Assembly: GCA_963920525.1 (NCBI GenBank)
Contig: OY986437.1
Coordinates: forward strand, 93,024,213-93,088,212
Direction of reading: 5' to 3'
DNA from: Dichetophora obliterata
Taxonomy: Eukaryota; Arthropoda; Insecta; Diptera; Sciomyzidae
Length of the DNA: 64,000 bases
Part shown: positions 21,785 through 35,165 of the stretch, in pieces
Layout: each line of letters begins with the position of its first letter
Position numbering within the stretch: the first letter of the stretch is position 1
Notes under the pieces: model-generated
Database searches by the model: none
What the model saw: the letters and a program-made list of their open reading frames with translations, nothing else
What the model was told of the DNA's origin: nothing
Translations under genes and position numbers: made by a program

Positions 21785-22851
21785 TTATTGTTTATTCTTC
21801 CACGTAGTCCCCTTTCGGCTGAATACACGTATTTCAACAATTTTCTGTTTTTTTCTAACATTGCGATGCACTTTGAATAGTAAAATTTCTCACGATTTTA
21901 CAAATACGCTTCAGTTTCCAATTCGACCTGTTCATTCGCCGCAAATCTCTTTCTCTGGACGCCACCTTTTTAAGTTTGGGAACAGATAATAATTTTTTGG
22001 TGCTAAATCTGGAGAATATAGGTGTTTCTCATCGCCTTCGAAGCGTAACAAGTACAATTTGGCCATGGTTTCGATCGATTTGTAAGCTGGATTGTCTTGC
22101 GAAAAGATGAATTTTTCCTTCGATAAATGGGGACGTGTCTTTGCTATTTCGTTTTTCAATCGGTTCAATAATTTGCAGTAACAGTCGTTATTGATTTTTT
22201 TTTTTTCCTTTTCTCAAATAGTCGATGAACAAAATGGCACATGAATCCCAAAAAACAGACGCCAACACCTTTTCGGCCGTTTGTTCAGTCTTCGCTCGCT
22301 TTGGTGCACTTCCAATGGGATCTATCCATCCTTTTGCTGATTCCTTAAATTCTGGTGTAAAGTGGTGGATCCATATTTTATCCATGGTCACTATTTTAAC
22401 CATAAAATCAGTCGGATTTTGTTTAAAAATGTCTTAACATTGTTGGAAAATGCGAACACGTTCATGTTTTCATTGATTGCTAACGAAAGTGGCACCCATC
22501 TTGCAGTCTTCTTTCTCATAACTGAATGTTTGTAAAAATTTAAACCACCGACCCACTTGATATGTCGACGGCTGTAGATATCTCAGGCAATTTCATTTTC
22601 AGATTTTCCAATACGAAATAGTGGATTTTTCCAATACATTCTGGAGTGGTCACTGTTTTTGGTGGTCCCCCGTCCTGTTCATCTTTTAGGCAGATTCAAA
22701 CTCTTTTGAACTCTGCAATCCAATATCTTACAGCTGAATACGATGGAGAATACTCAGTATAATATTTATAGAGCTTTTTTTTTTTTTCTTTCGCACTTTT
22801 GTTTCACAAAAAGTAATGCTTAATCAAGGCACGAAATTCTTCTTTATTCAT
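21785..22851 (-). pseudogene. mariner (DD34D-type) transposase pseudogene
   Basis: Minus strand, ATG at 22851-22849 (MNKEEFRALIKHYFL). Typical mariner order follows: a helix-turn-helix region with VRYWIAEFKR and DEQDGGPPKT, then TMDKIWIHHFTPEFKESAK, SVFWDSCAILFIDYL, NRLKNEIAKTRPHL, FSQDNPAYKS, and YSPDLAPKNYYLFPNLKRW, ending near 21785. Many stops and frameshifts break it. Catalytic D1 (TMDK) and D2 (SQDN) remain, but the third Asp position (normally PSDY) reads PKNY, so the triad is lost. The longest open pieces are 22188-22403 and 21932-22168. Exact terminal repeats were not resolved; the element probably spans about 21750-22880. Confidence 0.92.
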
Positions 22852-23384
22852 TTTTATAACAATATCATTTATGGTGTGTTCATGTTAAGGTTGCCATCCG
22901 TCAAAAATGTCATGCATTTGAAGAATGGTGGCGCCGTCACATGGAGACCAGCAACATCTTGTACGCCCATGTTTTTTATGAAACATGTATGCATATATAC
23001 TAGCTTGGTAAAAATTCTTATTTATCGTATACAATGAAAAATTTCTGTTATTTTGACGTCGAAACCACTCGCATATCTTACAAACTTTATATTTTCTTAG
23101 TATGTTAACCGCATTTTGAAATGCGTAAAGGATAACGAAAAAAAAACTTTAAGCTTTTTTGTTTATATTTTTTACAAATAAAAAGAGCCTTAAGTTTTAC
23201 ATCTTTGACATATCTGGGAAACTATAGACTTTCTTTATACAACGCATTATTTTTCGTACACTCAACACCTTAGATTGAGAAAAAAAAAATAATTTGAAAT
23301 TTTACACCAGTACTTTATCATTTCTAATATATATAAATTTTTCTATATTTAATTTTTTCTCAAAAAATTGGCAAAAGTTATTTA

Positions 23385-23607
23385 GGCCCCTATTATGTAT
23401 TACAACTCAACTTAAGTTGACTAGATTCAACTAATTTTTTTTCTCATAATTTATTACATACATTCCAGTTGAACTATGTTGTTTGAAAATTCTTAAAAGA
23501 TTAAGGCAAACTACATGGTTCAACTAAAATAAATGTAATACGTTATATGAAAAAAATTTAGTTGAATCTAGTCAACTTAAGTTGAGTTATTTTACATAAT
23601 AGGGGCC
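23385..23607. mobile_element. MITE, 223 bp, TIR GGCCCCTATTATGTA, TSD TTA
   Basis: The ends GGCCCCTATTATGTA... and ...TACATAATAGGGGCC pair for about 60 bp with minor differences, including CAACTCAACTTAAGTTGAC. TTA is repeated outside both ends (23382-23384 and 23608-23610). G/C-rich ends with a TTA duplication suit the PIF/Harbinger group. No coding content. Confidence 0.85.
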
Positions 23608-23610
23608 TTA

Positions 23611-24787
23611 GTTTGAAAAATTCTATATATATATACCACTATTATTTATACTTTTTCATATGTCATTACATATATTTTCACGAATTATTTCCGTTTTACA
23701 CAAAAATTTAAACCCGTTTTTGACACAAAAAAAGCAAGGGTAGCCTTTGGATTTTTGGAAACCAAAATTTTGTTTTTATATGAAAAATTAATATTGGCAT
23801 TTTTAAATAATAATAATAATATATGCAATTATTAATGAAAATTATATTTTTTAAATTATGGTATAAAATGGTGTTTATTTTATTTCTTTGTGTTCTTCCA
23901 CCATGACAACATATCATATCATATTAAATTTTTTTACATTTTTGGACACGTTTTTCAACATGTTAAATCACTTTTGAATCAACTTTATTCAATTCTCGTC
24001 ATGGCTCTCGTCAGCTGATTATAATTGCGTCACAATTTACTTTATGCACCATGCCCAACGGCGGAAACTGTCATTTCTAAATCTTTAGTTTTCTTTCATT
24101 CGTATAAATGAAATAAGCCGCCACTCGGATTCCTATTCATGCTCAAAAAATGCTGACAACGGATTATCTGATAATTTATTGAACAACTTGAATAATCAGC
24201 TAGCTACCGCTTAAGCCGTAAGAGCTGGAAAAGTAACTAATTGATCATCAACATCAACGTTGGCAACATTGTGCAAGAAAAGGTTAAACAAAAAAACTAA
24301 TAAGGATGTGTATTTCTACACAAATTCATATACACACACAATGTCACAGAACTCAGCTATGCGCTTCGATCATGGAGTGAACAACAATAGCTAGTGATCC
24401 TTAATGATCACATGATGTGGACAAAAATTGTGTCACACACAGAATTATCGCTTTTTTTTGTAAAGAAAAACATTGACCCTAAACAGTCAATACAGCAGGC
24501 GTTTTTATAAACCGGAAGAAACATAAAGAAATCGAGAAAAAAGTAGAGGAAGTTAGCAAGCAGCAAGCAGTAGTAGGTTGAGCTGAAGGCATAAATTCTA
24601 CAAATAAATGATATCGAAAAAAGGAACCCCTGCCTACGTTTAAGCACAGAAAAAACAAAAAAGAAGAAACAACTAACATAAAAGGCGCACGGTATAGAGA
24701 AAAGTGCAATTAGTACACAACAGTTTACAAGTAAAGTTACAGCATTCGAAAAAAACAAACAAAATAGAGAGAGGACGATAGTAAGAC

Positions 24788-24823
<36 letters not shown>

Positions 24824-27800
24824 AGAGAGCCAGGAATACACCTGTTTACACCGGCATTGACGAATGAGCCGGTGTTTACAGCGGCTGCCTGCCTACTGTT
24901 TTTCTGTCTAGCCTAGGGTATTACTTGACGGTCTATGTAGCTATGTGTGAAATATTTTTTATAAATTTATATGAAAAAGCAAGTGAAGGAAGAAAAAACA
25001 AAGATATAATCATTTGCAGTAGCACAGTGGAATGCAATGCAATCCAATTATTATGGTACACCGAAAAAAATTCGCATTCACATACAACAAAATAGAAAAT
25101 ATTTCCTAGATGTAAAGTGACAATGTGCTAAACTCGTCTTTCCAAATAAAAATAAGACTTTTTATCGAATGCCACACAGAAGTCAATCAGCGTTTGAACA
25201 AGGTTCTAACAAGTGGCTTGGATAGCCAAATTGGCTGAAAGTTCAGTTTATCAGCCAAAAAAGTGCAGGATCAATTACTGACAGAGACAAAATTTTTTAT
25301 TTCTTTCTCTTCTCCATTATAAAACAAAAAAAAATTTGTATTGAATCTACTGTAAACTTACTATTTACTTACGTACTTCTTATGAAAGCTGATTTTAATT
25401 GACAAATTTGTAATTTTTTTAACAAAAAAATGAATAAATTATTGCATTAGCCCATATGCATGCATATACAATGTCCGTTTGTACGACGTACAATGAACTC
25501 TTTATAATCTGAAACGACACAAATTGAATGTCTTTCTACGCTTTTTCACATTTTGGTCCCTGGTGGGTCACAATTATGGCCTGCAATTTCAAGTTGTTTT
25601 GGCTTTTTTCAATCCCGAGATCCCGGGAGTAGTTCCGGGATTCAACTGTACTGAAAAAAATTTTTAAATAATTTTTATAATTGAAAGATCTTATTTTTTA
25701 CAATAAAATACGCGTAAAATTTCTATTTTGCATGAAAGGTAATTCAAACACGACATTGAAAAATAATAAAAAAAGGAACAGTGAAAGGAACAGTGAAACT
25801 CTAAATTTTTGACTGTTAAATGTTATTTTTTGTTAAAAATCGACAGACACATCAGTTTTTTTAATTTAAATTTGTAAGTTCTTCTGTTTTATAGTTCTGT
25901 TCATCTAAAAAATCAATTGTATTTATTATTGCTGTATTCTTACCATAAAATCGCTTTTTATGTTGGTCTGAAGATAAATGAAATTCCTTGAAAAAGCTGA
26001 AAAATAACCAGCGAAACGTCGGAGGAGCAAAATAAAATAAATTTTTTATTTGCATAAAAAACACAAGATCATTTAACCTGAGCACTACTGCAAGAAATTA
26101 TATAAATTCAAAAAGTTAGTAAAGTATACTTATTCAAAAAGGAATATGTCGTAAACAAGTCTTAAAAATAACGCAACAACAAATAGCTTGCCTTCTAACA
26201 ATTTTAAAGATATTTAAAAATAATTATAAAAAAGGAACTATTTCATTATATTATTTAAAATAATACGTTACAAAAAAACTTTATAAGGTGGGCGTGTTCA
26301 GACGATGCCACATGTTGTCAAGTCTGGTGTGATGGCTCAATAACTTCACATTAAGCTTTGCGGCTAAGCAATCCCACATGTTGTTAAATCTTATTATATA
26401 AATATTTTTATATAATATTTATATAATTATATAATTTTATATAATTATTGTTACATAAATATTTTCTATAAATTTTTATTTTAAAGTTTTTATAATTTTA
26501 TTTAAATATATTTATGTATTAATTTTTGTTGAAAATTTAACCAAATTCTGGAATCACAAAAATCCTGGAATTTTCAATTTTTAGTTCCGGACTGTCGGGA
26601 CTAGAAAAACTACGGGATCGCAGAAAATGATCCAGTCAGAAAATGTATGGCGAAACACTTTTGATATTTCGTCGTTTGCAAGTTATTGATAGAACAAAAA
26701 AGTTTTGTTGTTAAATCCATGTTTAAGTTTAGTTGTTAAATGCAAAAAACTGAATTAGACTTCGATTCCACGAAGTTCATGCTTGACTTACGAAACCGTT
26801 TGGAATATTTTTAATTTGAGCAAGCTTGTTGAAAAATTGTCGAGTATTAGATTTTATATATAACGTTTTGTGTTTGTGTATGTATTTCGCTATTTTAACA
26901 TAGAAAATAGCAAAAAAGGTAAAAGTGTTGAATATAATGTACAATTGGTATTTATATCTATATAATTAGTTAACATTTTAATTTTTTTTTTGTTTACATT
27001 TTAAAAGTTTTATTTTGCTTTATTTTAATTTAAACGACAGATTTCAATAAGAGAAATTAATTTGATAATTTTTTGTTTAATTCAACATTAACTAATTAAT
27101 TCAACAATATTGTTCTTAAAATTCATTTGATATAATCTTTATATATATAACGCAAACTCAAATTTTGTACGGCGTTAGGCTTTTTAAGTAGAAGTCCAAT
27201 CTTAATAAATTTAGTATGGTTTGGTAGGTTTAGACCTGCAGATGTGCAAGCTGAACTTCTTATTTCTTAAAAAGTTATATTTTTTAAAATATAGCGAGCT
27301 AAAGTTTGCATATAATTGTTGGTGTTATGTTGCTTTTTCTCTTTTTAATTTCAGCATATGCCTAAAAATATGTGAGGTGTTTTTTCAATAGCAAGAAACT
27401 GTTATACTGACGAGTAATCTTTTATAATTTCACAGCTAGTACTATGAATTGATGTATTCAATATCAAAGTGATACTGGAATGATTTCTTACAGTTGAAAA
27501 AAGATTTCTAAGCTGTTGGCCGGAAAATTTTGTAATTTTTAAAAATTTACACAAAAATTTAATAAGAAATTGGAAACTGGTAATGAAACATTTTTGTTCA
27601 AGCATTTTTCAACTGAAAATGAAAAAATATTCTTTCTCCTGTATATTTAAAAAAATTTTGGATATGAAATTAATTATGCTATTATATATATTGCAAAAAG
27701 GCCAAAATTAATTTCATTTAAATTTTGATCAGTTGAAATCTATTCAATAGCTTAAAATAAAATCTAGGTATGTTTGATGCTGGCGTTTTAACGCCACACG

Positions 27801-30622
27801 GGCTTACTAGGCTTGCAAAATATTTAAGTACTTTCATAAAAAAACAGCTAGCAACTCCTCTAAGGCATGAAAGCTCAAAGCATACTGGCTTGAAACTTAA
27901 AGCACAGCAGAAAAACAAACTTTTACGCAATGTACAAACACAGTGAGCCGAGTGCTACTTCGTGTGCAAAAGCACAAAAATACACGACGAAAACATAAGT
28001 TGATGAGCACTGCACTATATCTAGCGATAAAAAGTTATTTTAACTTTTCACTTCGAAAGGGATATTTTGCAAATCAAGTTTTTTTGATTTTACTGAATAC
28101 ACATTAAAGTCTTCAGTTGTCAGTTAAATGAAAAAGAAATTAAAAAGGATAAAGAATTTTAATACAAAAAAGGGTTTGATTACTAAAGAGATATTAGGGC
28201 AATTTTTCACATAAATTATTTTTAAGTCTTGACTATTTATAAAAAAATTTAAAAACAACATTTTGGAAAAAATAAATTTCGCCAAAAAATCATAGGGTTG
28301 TTTTGATTTGAAAAACAGTTAAAGAATTTTTGCACAAAACTGGAAGAATTTTTTCAAATGAATGTGATGTCATACGAAAGGTAGTCGGTAATGCAATTTT
28401 AAAATTTTTTTATTTTAACAATAAAAACAACTTTTGAGTATTTTTGGAGAAAAAAGTCAATACTTTGGACCTTTTGTAAAAAAAAAAAATAAAAATATAT
28501 GCACTGACCTATATTAATATTTACCTTTTTAACGGTGGTAAAAGAGGGTTTGGCAACATTTTTTTCCCATACCATCTCGTATTCGAAAAAAATCTACAAT
28601 AAGCCCAGTAGTCAACTTTAAACGCTTCTAAAAAAGTGGGCGTAGATTTTTTTCGACCACGCTCATTTTTAATACAATTGCTGACAGTAACCATACAAAC
28701 TAAATTCCCAAATTTAAGTGTAGTACAACTGAAACCATCTGAAATATAAAATTTTTATTGCTTTGTGTGGCGGTAAAAGGGAGTGTGGTAAATTTTTTTT
28801 AAAAACCATCCTCATATAGCCGCTCATTAGTACAACTGCATCCAACGGTACCATTTCTATTTTTATACTCCAAACTTTATTTAGACTATGATATAGAACA
28901 AAATAAAAAAATTTTTGTTTTATTTAGTATATTTCTCCGTTTTTGTTCTATATGCACGGTTTTTTCACATAGAAAACAATAGGTAACGAAGCTTGGTCAA
29001 TAAACTGTTGTACAGCACAAATTCAATGTCTCATATTTCGAAAACTAAAAAAGATAAGAGCAAACTGATTACACAGATCGACAGATCTTAAAAAGTTTGG
29101 CTAAATTTAGCCTTATATCATTTTTTTAAATTTTGTGATATAAAACACGATAACTTGCGAACGACGATTTTATTAAATTTTAGCACTTTTGCATTATGTT
29201 ATAGTAAGGAAGTAGTACCTTTCCTCAGAAAATACTTTAAAGTTGCTTAAGCGTAGCAAAACTTTAATAGATGTATTGCCAAAAATTCTTCATTTTTTCA
29301 AGACTTGATTTAGTTCAGTGTTTAATTTTTTAAATCGGTCAACAATTACTGGAGATATAGTGACATGTGTAGCTTCCAGAAATTCGGTGTTGCTTACATT
29401 CAATTCAACAAACCTATAATTTTTGTAAATACCTACCTTTTTTTCGACGTTTAAACAAAATAAGATGTGAAACATGACATTTGACTTCACAAAACTGTCA
29501 TGTAATCAGGTATTGAAAAGGATATTATATTTCTTACGGACTCCCCCACAACCAGAAGCTATCTATGCCATTGCTATATATGCTTGCTGTGCATAATCAG
29601 TTACACACAAATCCCAGTAAACAGATTTCGATGTGACGCTTGTTAAGCCATGCGAGGCTAATAGGACCATAAAGCGTTTAGATTTTGTCATATTTTTTAA
29701 ACCTTTACTTTAATATTTAAAACTTTCGAATATTTTTTTTTATTTTTTAACATAAATATATTGTTTATTGTGTTAAAGGATCTGATTAATTTTTTTATAA
29801 TAGTTCTAATTTTTTTGCTTAAAAACTGGAAGTGAACTTAGTTCACATTGTGAAGATCTGGCAACCCTAGATGCTATCAACATCAGCATTTGCATTTGTT
29901 GTGCATGCGTTTGCTTTGGACATCCAGTTAGTGGTTAGGAGTTTGCTTTTAATAAAAACGTGAGCATATGATGAAATATTGATTCAAAACTAACCACATT
30001 TCGAGTGAGTCATTTTCAAGGGTTATTTTTAGACCACGTCCGAACCTTGTTCGACGTGCTGCCCCGAAATAACGTTTCTTTTATTTTGGAGTGATTGAAC
30101 TCCAGTACCAAAAAATAATTCGCAAATTTTTCAGTTCCTTACGAACGTTCTTTTTGGTTAAATCGAATCTTTATTTGTCGATCCTCAAAATTTCTTAGCA
30201 AAATAAGAGTTCCTTTGATAGTTCGTTATGAATTTGATACAATATAATGGTGTGATTGTACTTTTTTCCAAGTAACCTGGATAATTTGGAAATATTGCCT
30301 TGTTTCTCTTTTTCGTTGATGAACTCTCCAATGCTTAAACTGCCAAAATAAAGCTGTTGTTCCAAAGAAGAATAATTTGTTATATAGTTTGAGCTACAAT
30401 TGTTATTTATTCAATGTTTTTGAAATAGTATGTTTATTTTGATGTAAAATAATTATTTGTTTTTTGCTTGGTTTCATATCATAGAAAACAAGCTAAAAAA
30501 ACATGTAATTGAAGCATGAATAGAAGCTTTCCTACGAGCCCTAAAATAACGTAAAACAATTTTATTTCTCTGGAGCAATGCTAAAAGTGTCAGCACATTA
30601 CACTGAATACTTTCTGATTAAT
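23611..30622. other. Unassigned region, mostly AT-rich, with small simple repeats
   Basis: Seven kilobases with no recognised gene. Positions 24000-24420 and 24840-24930 look unique and richer in G+C. A 30-bp GA run is at 24791-24820. Positions 25612-25650 and 26550-26635 carry GGGATCCCG-type motifs in roughly inverted arrangement, possibly the ends of an old 1 kb element. Positions 28530-28810 contain CCACGCTC / GTGGGCG repeats that recall other families in the window. Open frames here (24408-24758 minus and others) have no recognised motif. Confidence 0.35.
24791..24820. repeat. (GA)15 microsatellite
   Basis: Thirty bases of uninterrupted GA dinucleotide, followed by an imperfect AAAGAGAG segment. 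Confidence 0.95.
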
Positions 30623-30720
30623 GTAGCCAAGTGGTTAACAGTGGATAACTGTTATGAACTGTTGTCCACTTAACAGTTGAGTTATATCACAAAATCCGCA
30701 AGTTAAAATCCCAGCATCAT
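30623..30720 (+). repeat. Degenerate tRNA-like sequence
   Basis: GTAGCCAAGTGGTTAA resembles an A-box region and AAGTTAAAATCCCAGCAT a degraded B-box. The intervening CAGTGGATAACTG and CAGTTGTCCACT-type repeats form imperfect hairpins. It may be the head of an old SINE unlike the main family here. It is not a plausible functional tRNA. Confidence 0.3.
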
Positions 30721-31008
30721 AAGGATTTCTTTAAATTTTTATAAAACCAGCAATATTTTCATAATACCTTATATATTAAAAATATTAAAAAAATAATATA
30801 TAAAAAAAAAAATGTTAGTGTCATTTTACGTATTAAGTACTTTTGTAAACTCATTTTCGAAAATCACGGTAAATATTTGAGAGACATTTTAGTCTAAAAT
30901 ATTAAAGCATTCAACGTAAAAGGTATTGCCATCAAATTAATTGATATTCGATAGAACTCTTCCTGCAAAGTCCAATAGTTTTTGTTATGCAGGCAATAGT
31001 ATGTTTAT

Positions 31009-31991
31009 TAGGGCGGGTTGATTTGTGTGGATGAAAAAAAAAAAATAAAAATCGTATAGCAAAAACATAATCTACATAAAATTCTAAGAAAACTCTCCGA
31101 AGAAATCATAGGTCTAAAATCAAACCCTAATCCGCGCCTCTCGACTTGAAATTTTTTTTCCACTTCTTTTGCTAAAATTTTTTTTTTAAATATATTATGT
31201 TTTATTATATTATAGTTTATGCAATACAGGTTTTGTTTTGAGGCTAATCAAAATATTCAATTATCAAAAAAGCAGTTGAACCCCAATTTGCATCTCCTCT
31301 TATTTGCGTTCTATATGAAAAATAGTTAGAACAAGTTTTACCTAAACTGCGTTTTGCAAAAAACAAAGAATAATTAAAAAAATATTTTTTTTGTAATAAA
31401 ATATGCAAAACATACTTCTTAAAACAGGAAAAAAACATGACCTCTAATCCAGTTTATTTGATCTATAGAAATATAGATCAAATAATAGTAACTATAGAAA
31501 GTCATGCCAAAGTACCTAGAATGGAGAGTAAAAAAGACTTGACAAAATAAATATATAACCAATAAGTAAAGTTTTCTTTGCATTCTATAATTGCTTCTTT
31601 GTATGTTTTAAAGACCTCATTTGTTTTAATGACAAAAAATTTGTTTATGGTAAAAAAATTACTGAAAAATTACTGAAATATTGTTTGAGTGATTTTTAGT
31701 TTTGATTTTGAGTGGTTTTTATTTGCATTATAAAATAAGAATTGTTTATCTATGTTCCTTATAAAAATATTAAATATAAAATTATATACAAACTTTTTTA
31801 CTTGGGTGAATATTTTTTTTAATGTAAACAAATTTTGAGTGTAGAAAAGAGGGCATATAAATTTTCAAGTCGAAAGGGGCAGATTAGGATTTTATTTTAG
31901 ATACATGGTTTCTTCGGAGAATTTTCTTAGAATTTTATGTAGTTTACGTTTTTGCTATACGATTTACAAATACAAAAATCAACCCGCCCTA
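31009..31991. mobile_element. Non-autonomous hAT element, 983 bp, 8-bp TSD ATGTTTAT
   Basis: The termini TAGGGCGGGTTGATTT and their reverse complement open inverted arms of about 140 bp, with blocks such as TTCTTCGGAGA and AAATTTTCAAGTCGA-type sequence in both. ATGTTTAT is perfectly duplicated at 31001-31008 and 31992-31999. TAGGG ends and an 8-bp duplication are hAT hallmarks. The interior has only short chance frames. Confidence 0.92.
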
Positions 31992-32553
31992 ATGTTTATA
32001 CTATGTACCAAACGTTTGAACGTACTGCGAATATCCTTTGTTTGTAATTCAAGAAAGATTTAATTGGAACTTTTATCCTAATTATTTTTTTTGGTGTACG
32101 TACCAATTGCTATCTTAAAAAAAAGGTATCTATTTCACAATCGTAGCGAATCTCATCTCGGAAAGTTTCAGTGCGAAAGCGTGATTTACTATGTATACAC
32201 AATCTGATATTTTTGTTGTGTTCTTAATTGATAAATTTTATTTTTTCTTTAAATAGAAAAAGTTCTTCAATACAAGAATTTGGGCATGGTGGTAGGGATG
32301 GATAGATCTTATTATTTCTTTTTAAATTTTTCAATGAGCGATTTTTTCGAAGCCAATTTTTTAGCCAAAATAGTCGATTAAAATCGGTTTTTCGACTTTT
32401 TCCATTATCTCTTACATCATTGTTACACACTGAGTTTAAAAGAGTTCAAAATGAGCTAACCTCAATTCAATGCATATTTGAAAATAAACATACTTTTTTT
32501 AATAAAACTTTCTTAGTATATATTGTAATCCTTGTTTTATTAAAGTTTATTAA

Positions 32554-32822
32554 CCTGCCGTCAATGAACATCTTTTTTGTCACACCGCCAATATAACACC
32601 CGAGAAAAAAAATTAATTTATAAATAAAAACCATATAAAAAATAATTGTTTTTTAATGTTTTTTATTAATAAATACATTAATAAACTAATAATACATTAA
32701 TTTGCAAAAGAAAAAGAAAACATATTCTGTTCTTTAAAAATATTTTAAAATTAGAGATAAAAAAATTAATGCAAAATTTATTGAAGCCCGGGTGTAACAC
32801 ACCCATGTTCATTGACGACGGA
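32554..32822. mobile_element. TTAA-flanked MITE, 269 bp, nested in hAT
   Basis: The ends CCTGCCGTCAATGAACAT and the reverse complement of the right end (TCCGTCGTCAATGAACAT) pair closely. A second weak pair, AACACCCGAG / CCCGGGTGT, lies further in. TTAA flanks both sides (32550-32553 and 32823-32826). TTAA targets are used by piggyBac and Kolobok. No coding content. Confidence 0.8.
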
Positions 32823-32984
32823 TTAATTAAAAAAAGAAAAAAATAAATTAAAATAAATAAAACTAAATAAATTCTTTTTGACTAGATTTCAAGGAACACT
32901 TCCGTAAAAAAATAAAAGTGAATGGAATTGATTTCACTTATATTACTATTATTAAATAATATAAATTAAGTAACGATATTATTT

Positions 32985-33450
32985 TTGTTAAACAAGAAGT
33001 CCTCACCACTTGAACGCAGAAAGACTAATACATTGAAATGTTTTGGCAAAAGACGGTTGCGTAATTGGTTGGCGATAATAGGTCTGTTTGCGTACAGATA
33101 GTTTGTGATAATTATCATAAATTATCAGCTTTTGGCGTTCGCGTACGCAAAAAACGTTGCGTTCGCAAGGTACGGACGTTGCAACAATAAGCAAAATTAT
33201 TTTTGCAGTACCCCGCACGAAAGGTAACTCAACTCGCAATGTATCCCATAGTAAAAATGGGATTTTTATTTAATTTACGATTTGCTGGTGGTTGTGCAAG
33301 GTATTGGCGTAGTTAAATAGGAATTCCATCAACTTCTGTTGCAGTGTTACTCTGCTAACGTATCGGTCAAAAAAGTCCCAAATGTCGTCATTGGTCTATT
33401 CATCAGAAATGCACACAATATCGGACTCAGCGATTGTTGTTTGCGTGTTT
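32985..33450 (-). pseudogene. hAT transposase C-terminal relic
   Basis: Minus strand from about 33440: DDIWDFFDRYVSRVTLQQKL, an in-frame stop near 33270, IPFLLWDTLRVEL, then LLIVATSVPCERNVF, and after a frameshift NQLRNRLLPKHFNVLVFLRS. The ATSVPCER motif followed by RNRL and LVFL is the hAT C-terminal dimerisation region. The N-terminal two thirds, including the DDE region, is absent or unrecognisable. It belongs to the enclosing element 32293-34098. Confidence 0.85.
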
Positions 33451-34279
33451 GAAATGTTGGATTGCTATTATAATTTTTGTTTCACCTATTCATAATTCAT
33501 TTAAAAATTTTAAATATTTTTTTGTTCACCATATTTTTTAATATTAATCAATACTAATGATTTACGTATAAGTAGTTTAAATATGACAAATAGTGGCTAT
33601 AGTATTGAGATATTAGATCGCAAATTCTTAAAAGGTATTGCAAAATCCATGAAAGCAATTGCTTAGGTTTTCATATACATATACCCCTATACTGCAATGT
33701 TTATTTTATACCCTGCTACCGTGGAAAATAGGGTAAAATGGACATTCATAAATGTCTATAAAAATAACAACATGTGGCTTATAAGGTTGCTAAAAATTGT
33801 ATTACTACTTTTCATATTTGGGGAGTATAGTAGTACGCACTATCCAATAGGAGTAAAATACTAAATATTTCGGCAACGCTGGCAGAAATTAGCAATTAAC
33901 CTTATGTTGTTGGCGAACTGAACGCACCAGCGTTGCTCTTGTATAGCAATCGTTTTTCACTAAGGGAAAACTAAGTGCTATCGATACAAACCTAATTGTT
34001 TTTGTAACAAAGTTATATTTATTATGAATAAAAAGAAAATTTCACAAAAACCGAAAATAGTCGATACTTTAAAAAGTCGAAAAAATTATCCATCCCTACA
34101 TGCTGGCAGATTTATTTCTTACCAACACGTATACTGCCCCTTGTTTGTGCATAAACAAGCGTACCCGAGTCGATTTTACCATGTCCATCCAACTTTGATT
34201 TAAGTTGAAACTGTTATTGTGTAGCTTTTAGATTCATATTGGGTTATTAATATATTATCTAGGAAGATAAAATGAGCCA

Positions 34280-34700
34280 AATAAAATTAAAACCACAACT
34301 CCGATACAAAGTGATTTTATTAAACCGTTCAAATATCTTTAATTTACAAAAAATAAATTCAATGACTTGCCATTTCGAACATTAGCTTGCTATACAGTTT
34401 GTGTATAAAATTTAGCGAAACCTAATGAACACCACGCCATTATCATTTACCATTTTAAGTTGACAAAATGGTAAAATTTCTTAAAACTTCACAAAATTTA
34501 ATCTAATTTCTATAAAATTTTGCAAAAACACTTTAATTTTTTTAATTGTATAAGCTTTGATCTTGAAATTTGACCAAATCAAGTGAAATATCCGCCTACC
34601 TCCAATACAAAGTGACCACGGTTGTAACGTACAAATTATGTATTCATGGCACCACTATCGTAAATTTTAAAAATTTTACCTCAGTTTTGTGACCTTGATA
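34280..34700. repeat. Dispersed repeat with ACCACGCC motif (copy 1)
   Basis: Segments such as CATTAGCTTGCTATA, ATGAACACCACGCC and CCGCCTACCTCCAATACA, then AAGTGACCA, recur in diverged form at 42180-42560 and 53150-53530. Likely parts of one repeat family with internal repetition. Boundaries are not resolved and no protein is seen. Confidence 0.45.
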
Positions 34701-35165
34701 GTAGTAGTAGATTTAACTTGATAGTATAATTCTCTTATACTAAATTTGGAGTGATTTCCAAAAACCACGACGACGACGAATCTCATATGGCTGACGTATC
34801 ATCTTAAAATGGCCATAACTTTTGAAGAAAACGTATGGCAACATTCGTGACCTCATTTTGAAGTTGCAGAGTTGTATAGTACTCTATAAGATGAAATAAG
34901 TAGAAGGCAGAGTTACAAAATCTATATCTATCTTTAAATACAGCCAAAATACCATTTTTCGTATTTATAACCGCAAATCTTTTAAAATCCTGTCGTATTG
35001 GATCAACTCTGCTCCAATTCAGATTCTACGTAGAATATTACCTAGGCTAATATCCCCAACTGTTCAACATCAATCTTGACCCCATAATTAACAAATCTGT
35101 GTGTAATTTTTTGAAATCCATAAGAAAAATGAAAGGGAAAGAACCTTAAGATTGAGTTGGTTACA
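34701..35165. other. Unassigned DNA
   Basis: No coding motif or repeat partner recognised. Confidence 0.3.

Larger units (their letters stand above)
32293..34098. mobile_element. hAT transposon relic, 1.8 kb, 8-bp TSD (one mismatch)
   Basis: TAGGGATGGATA at 32293 pairs with TATCCATCCCTA ending at 34098. Related GACTATTTT / TCGACTTTTT blocks lie further in on both sides. The flanks CATGGTGG (32285-32292) and CATGCTGG (34099-34106) are an 8-bp duplication with one difference. A hAT transposase C-terminal relic lies inside on the minus strand, and a TTAA-flanked MITE (32554-32822) has inserted near the left end. Confidence 0.85.
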
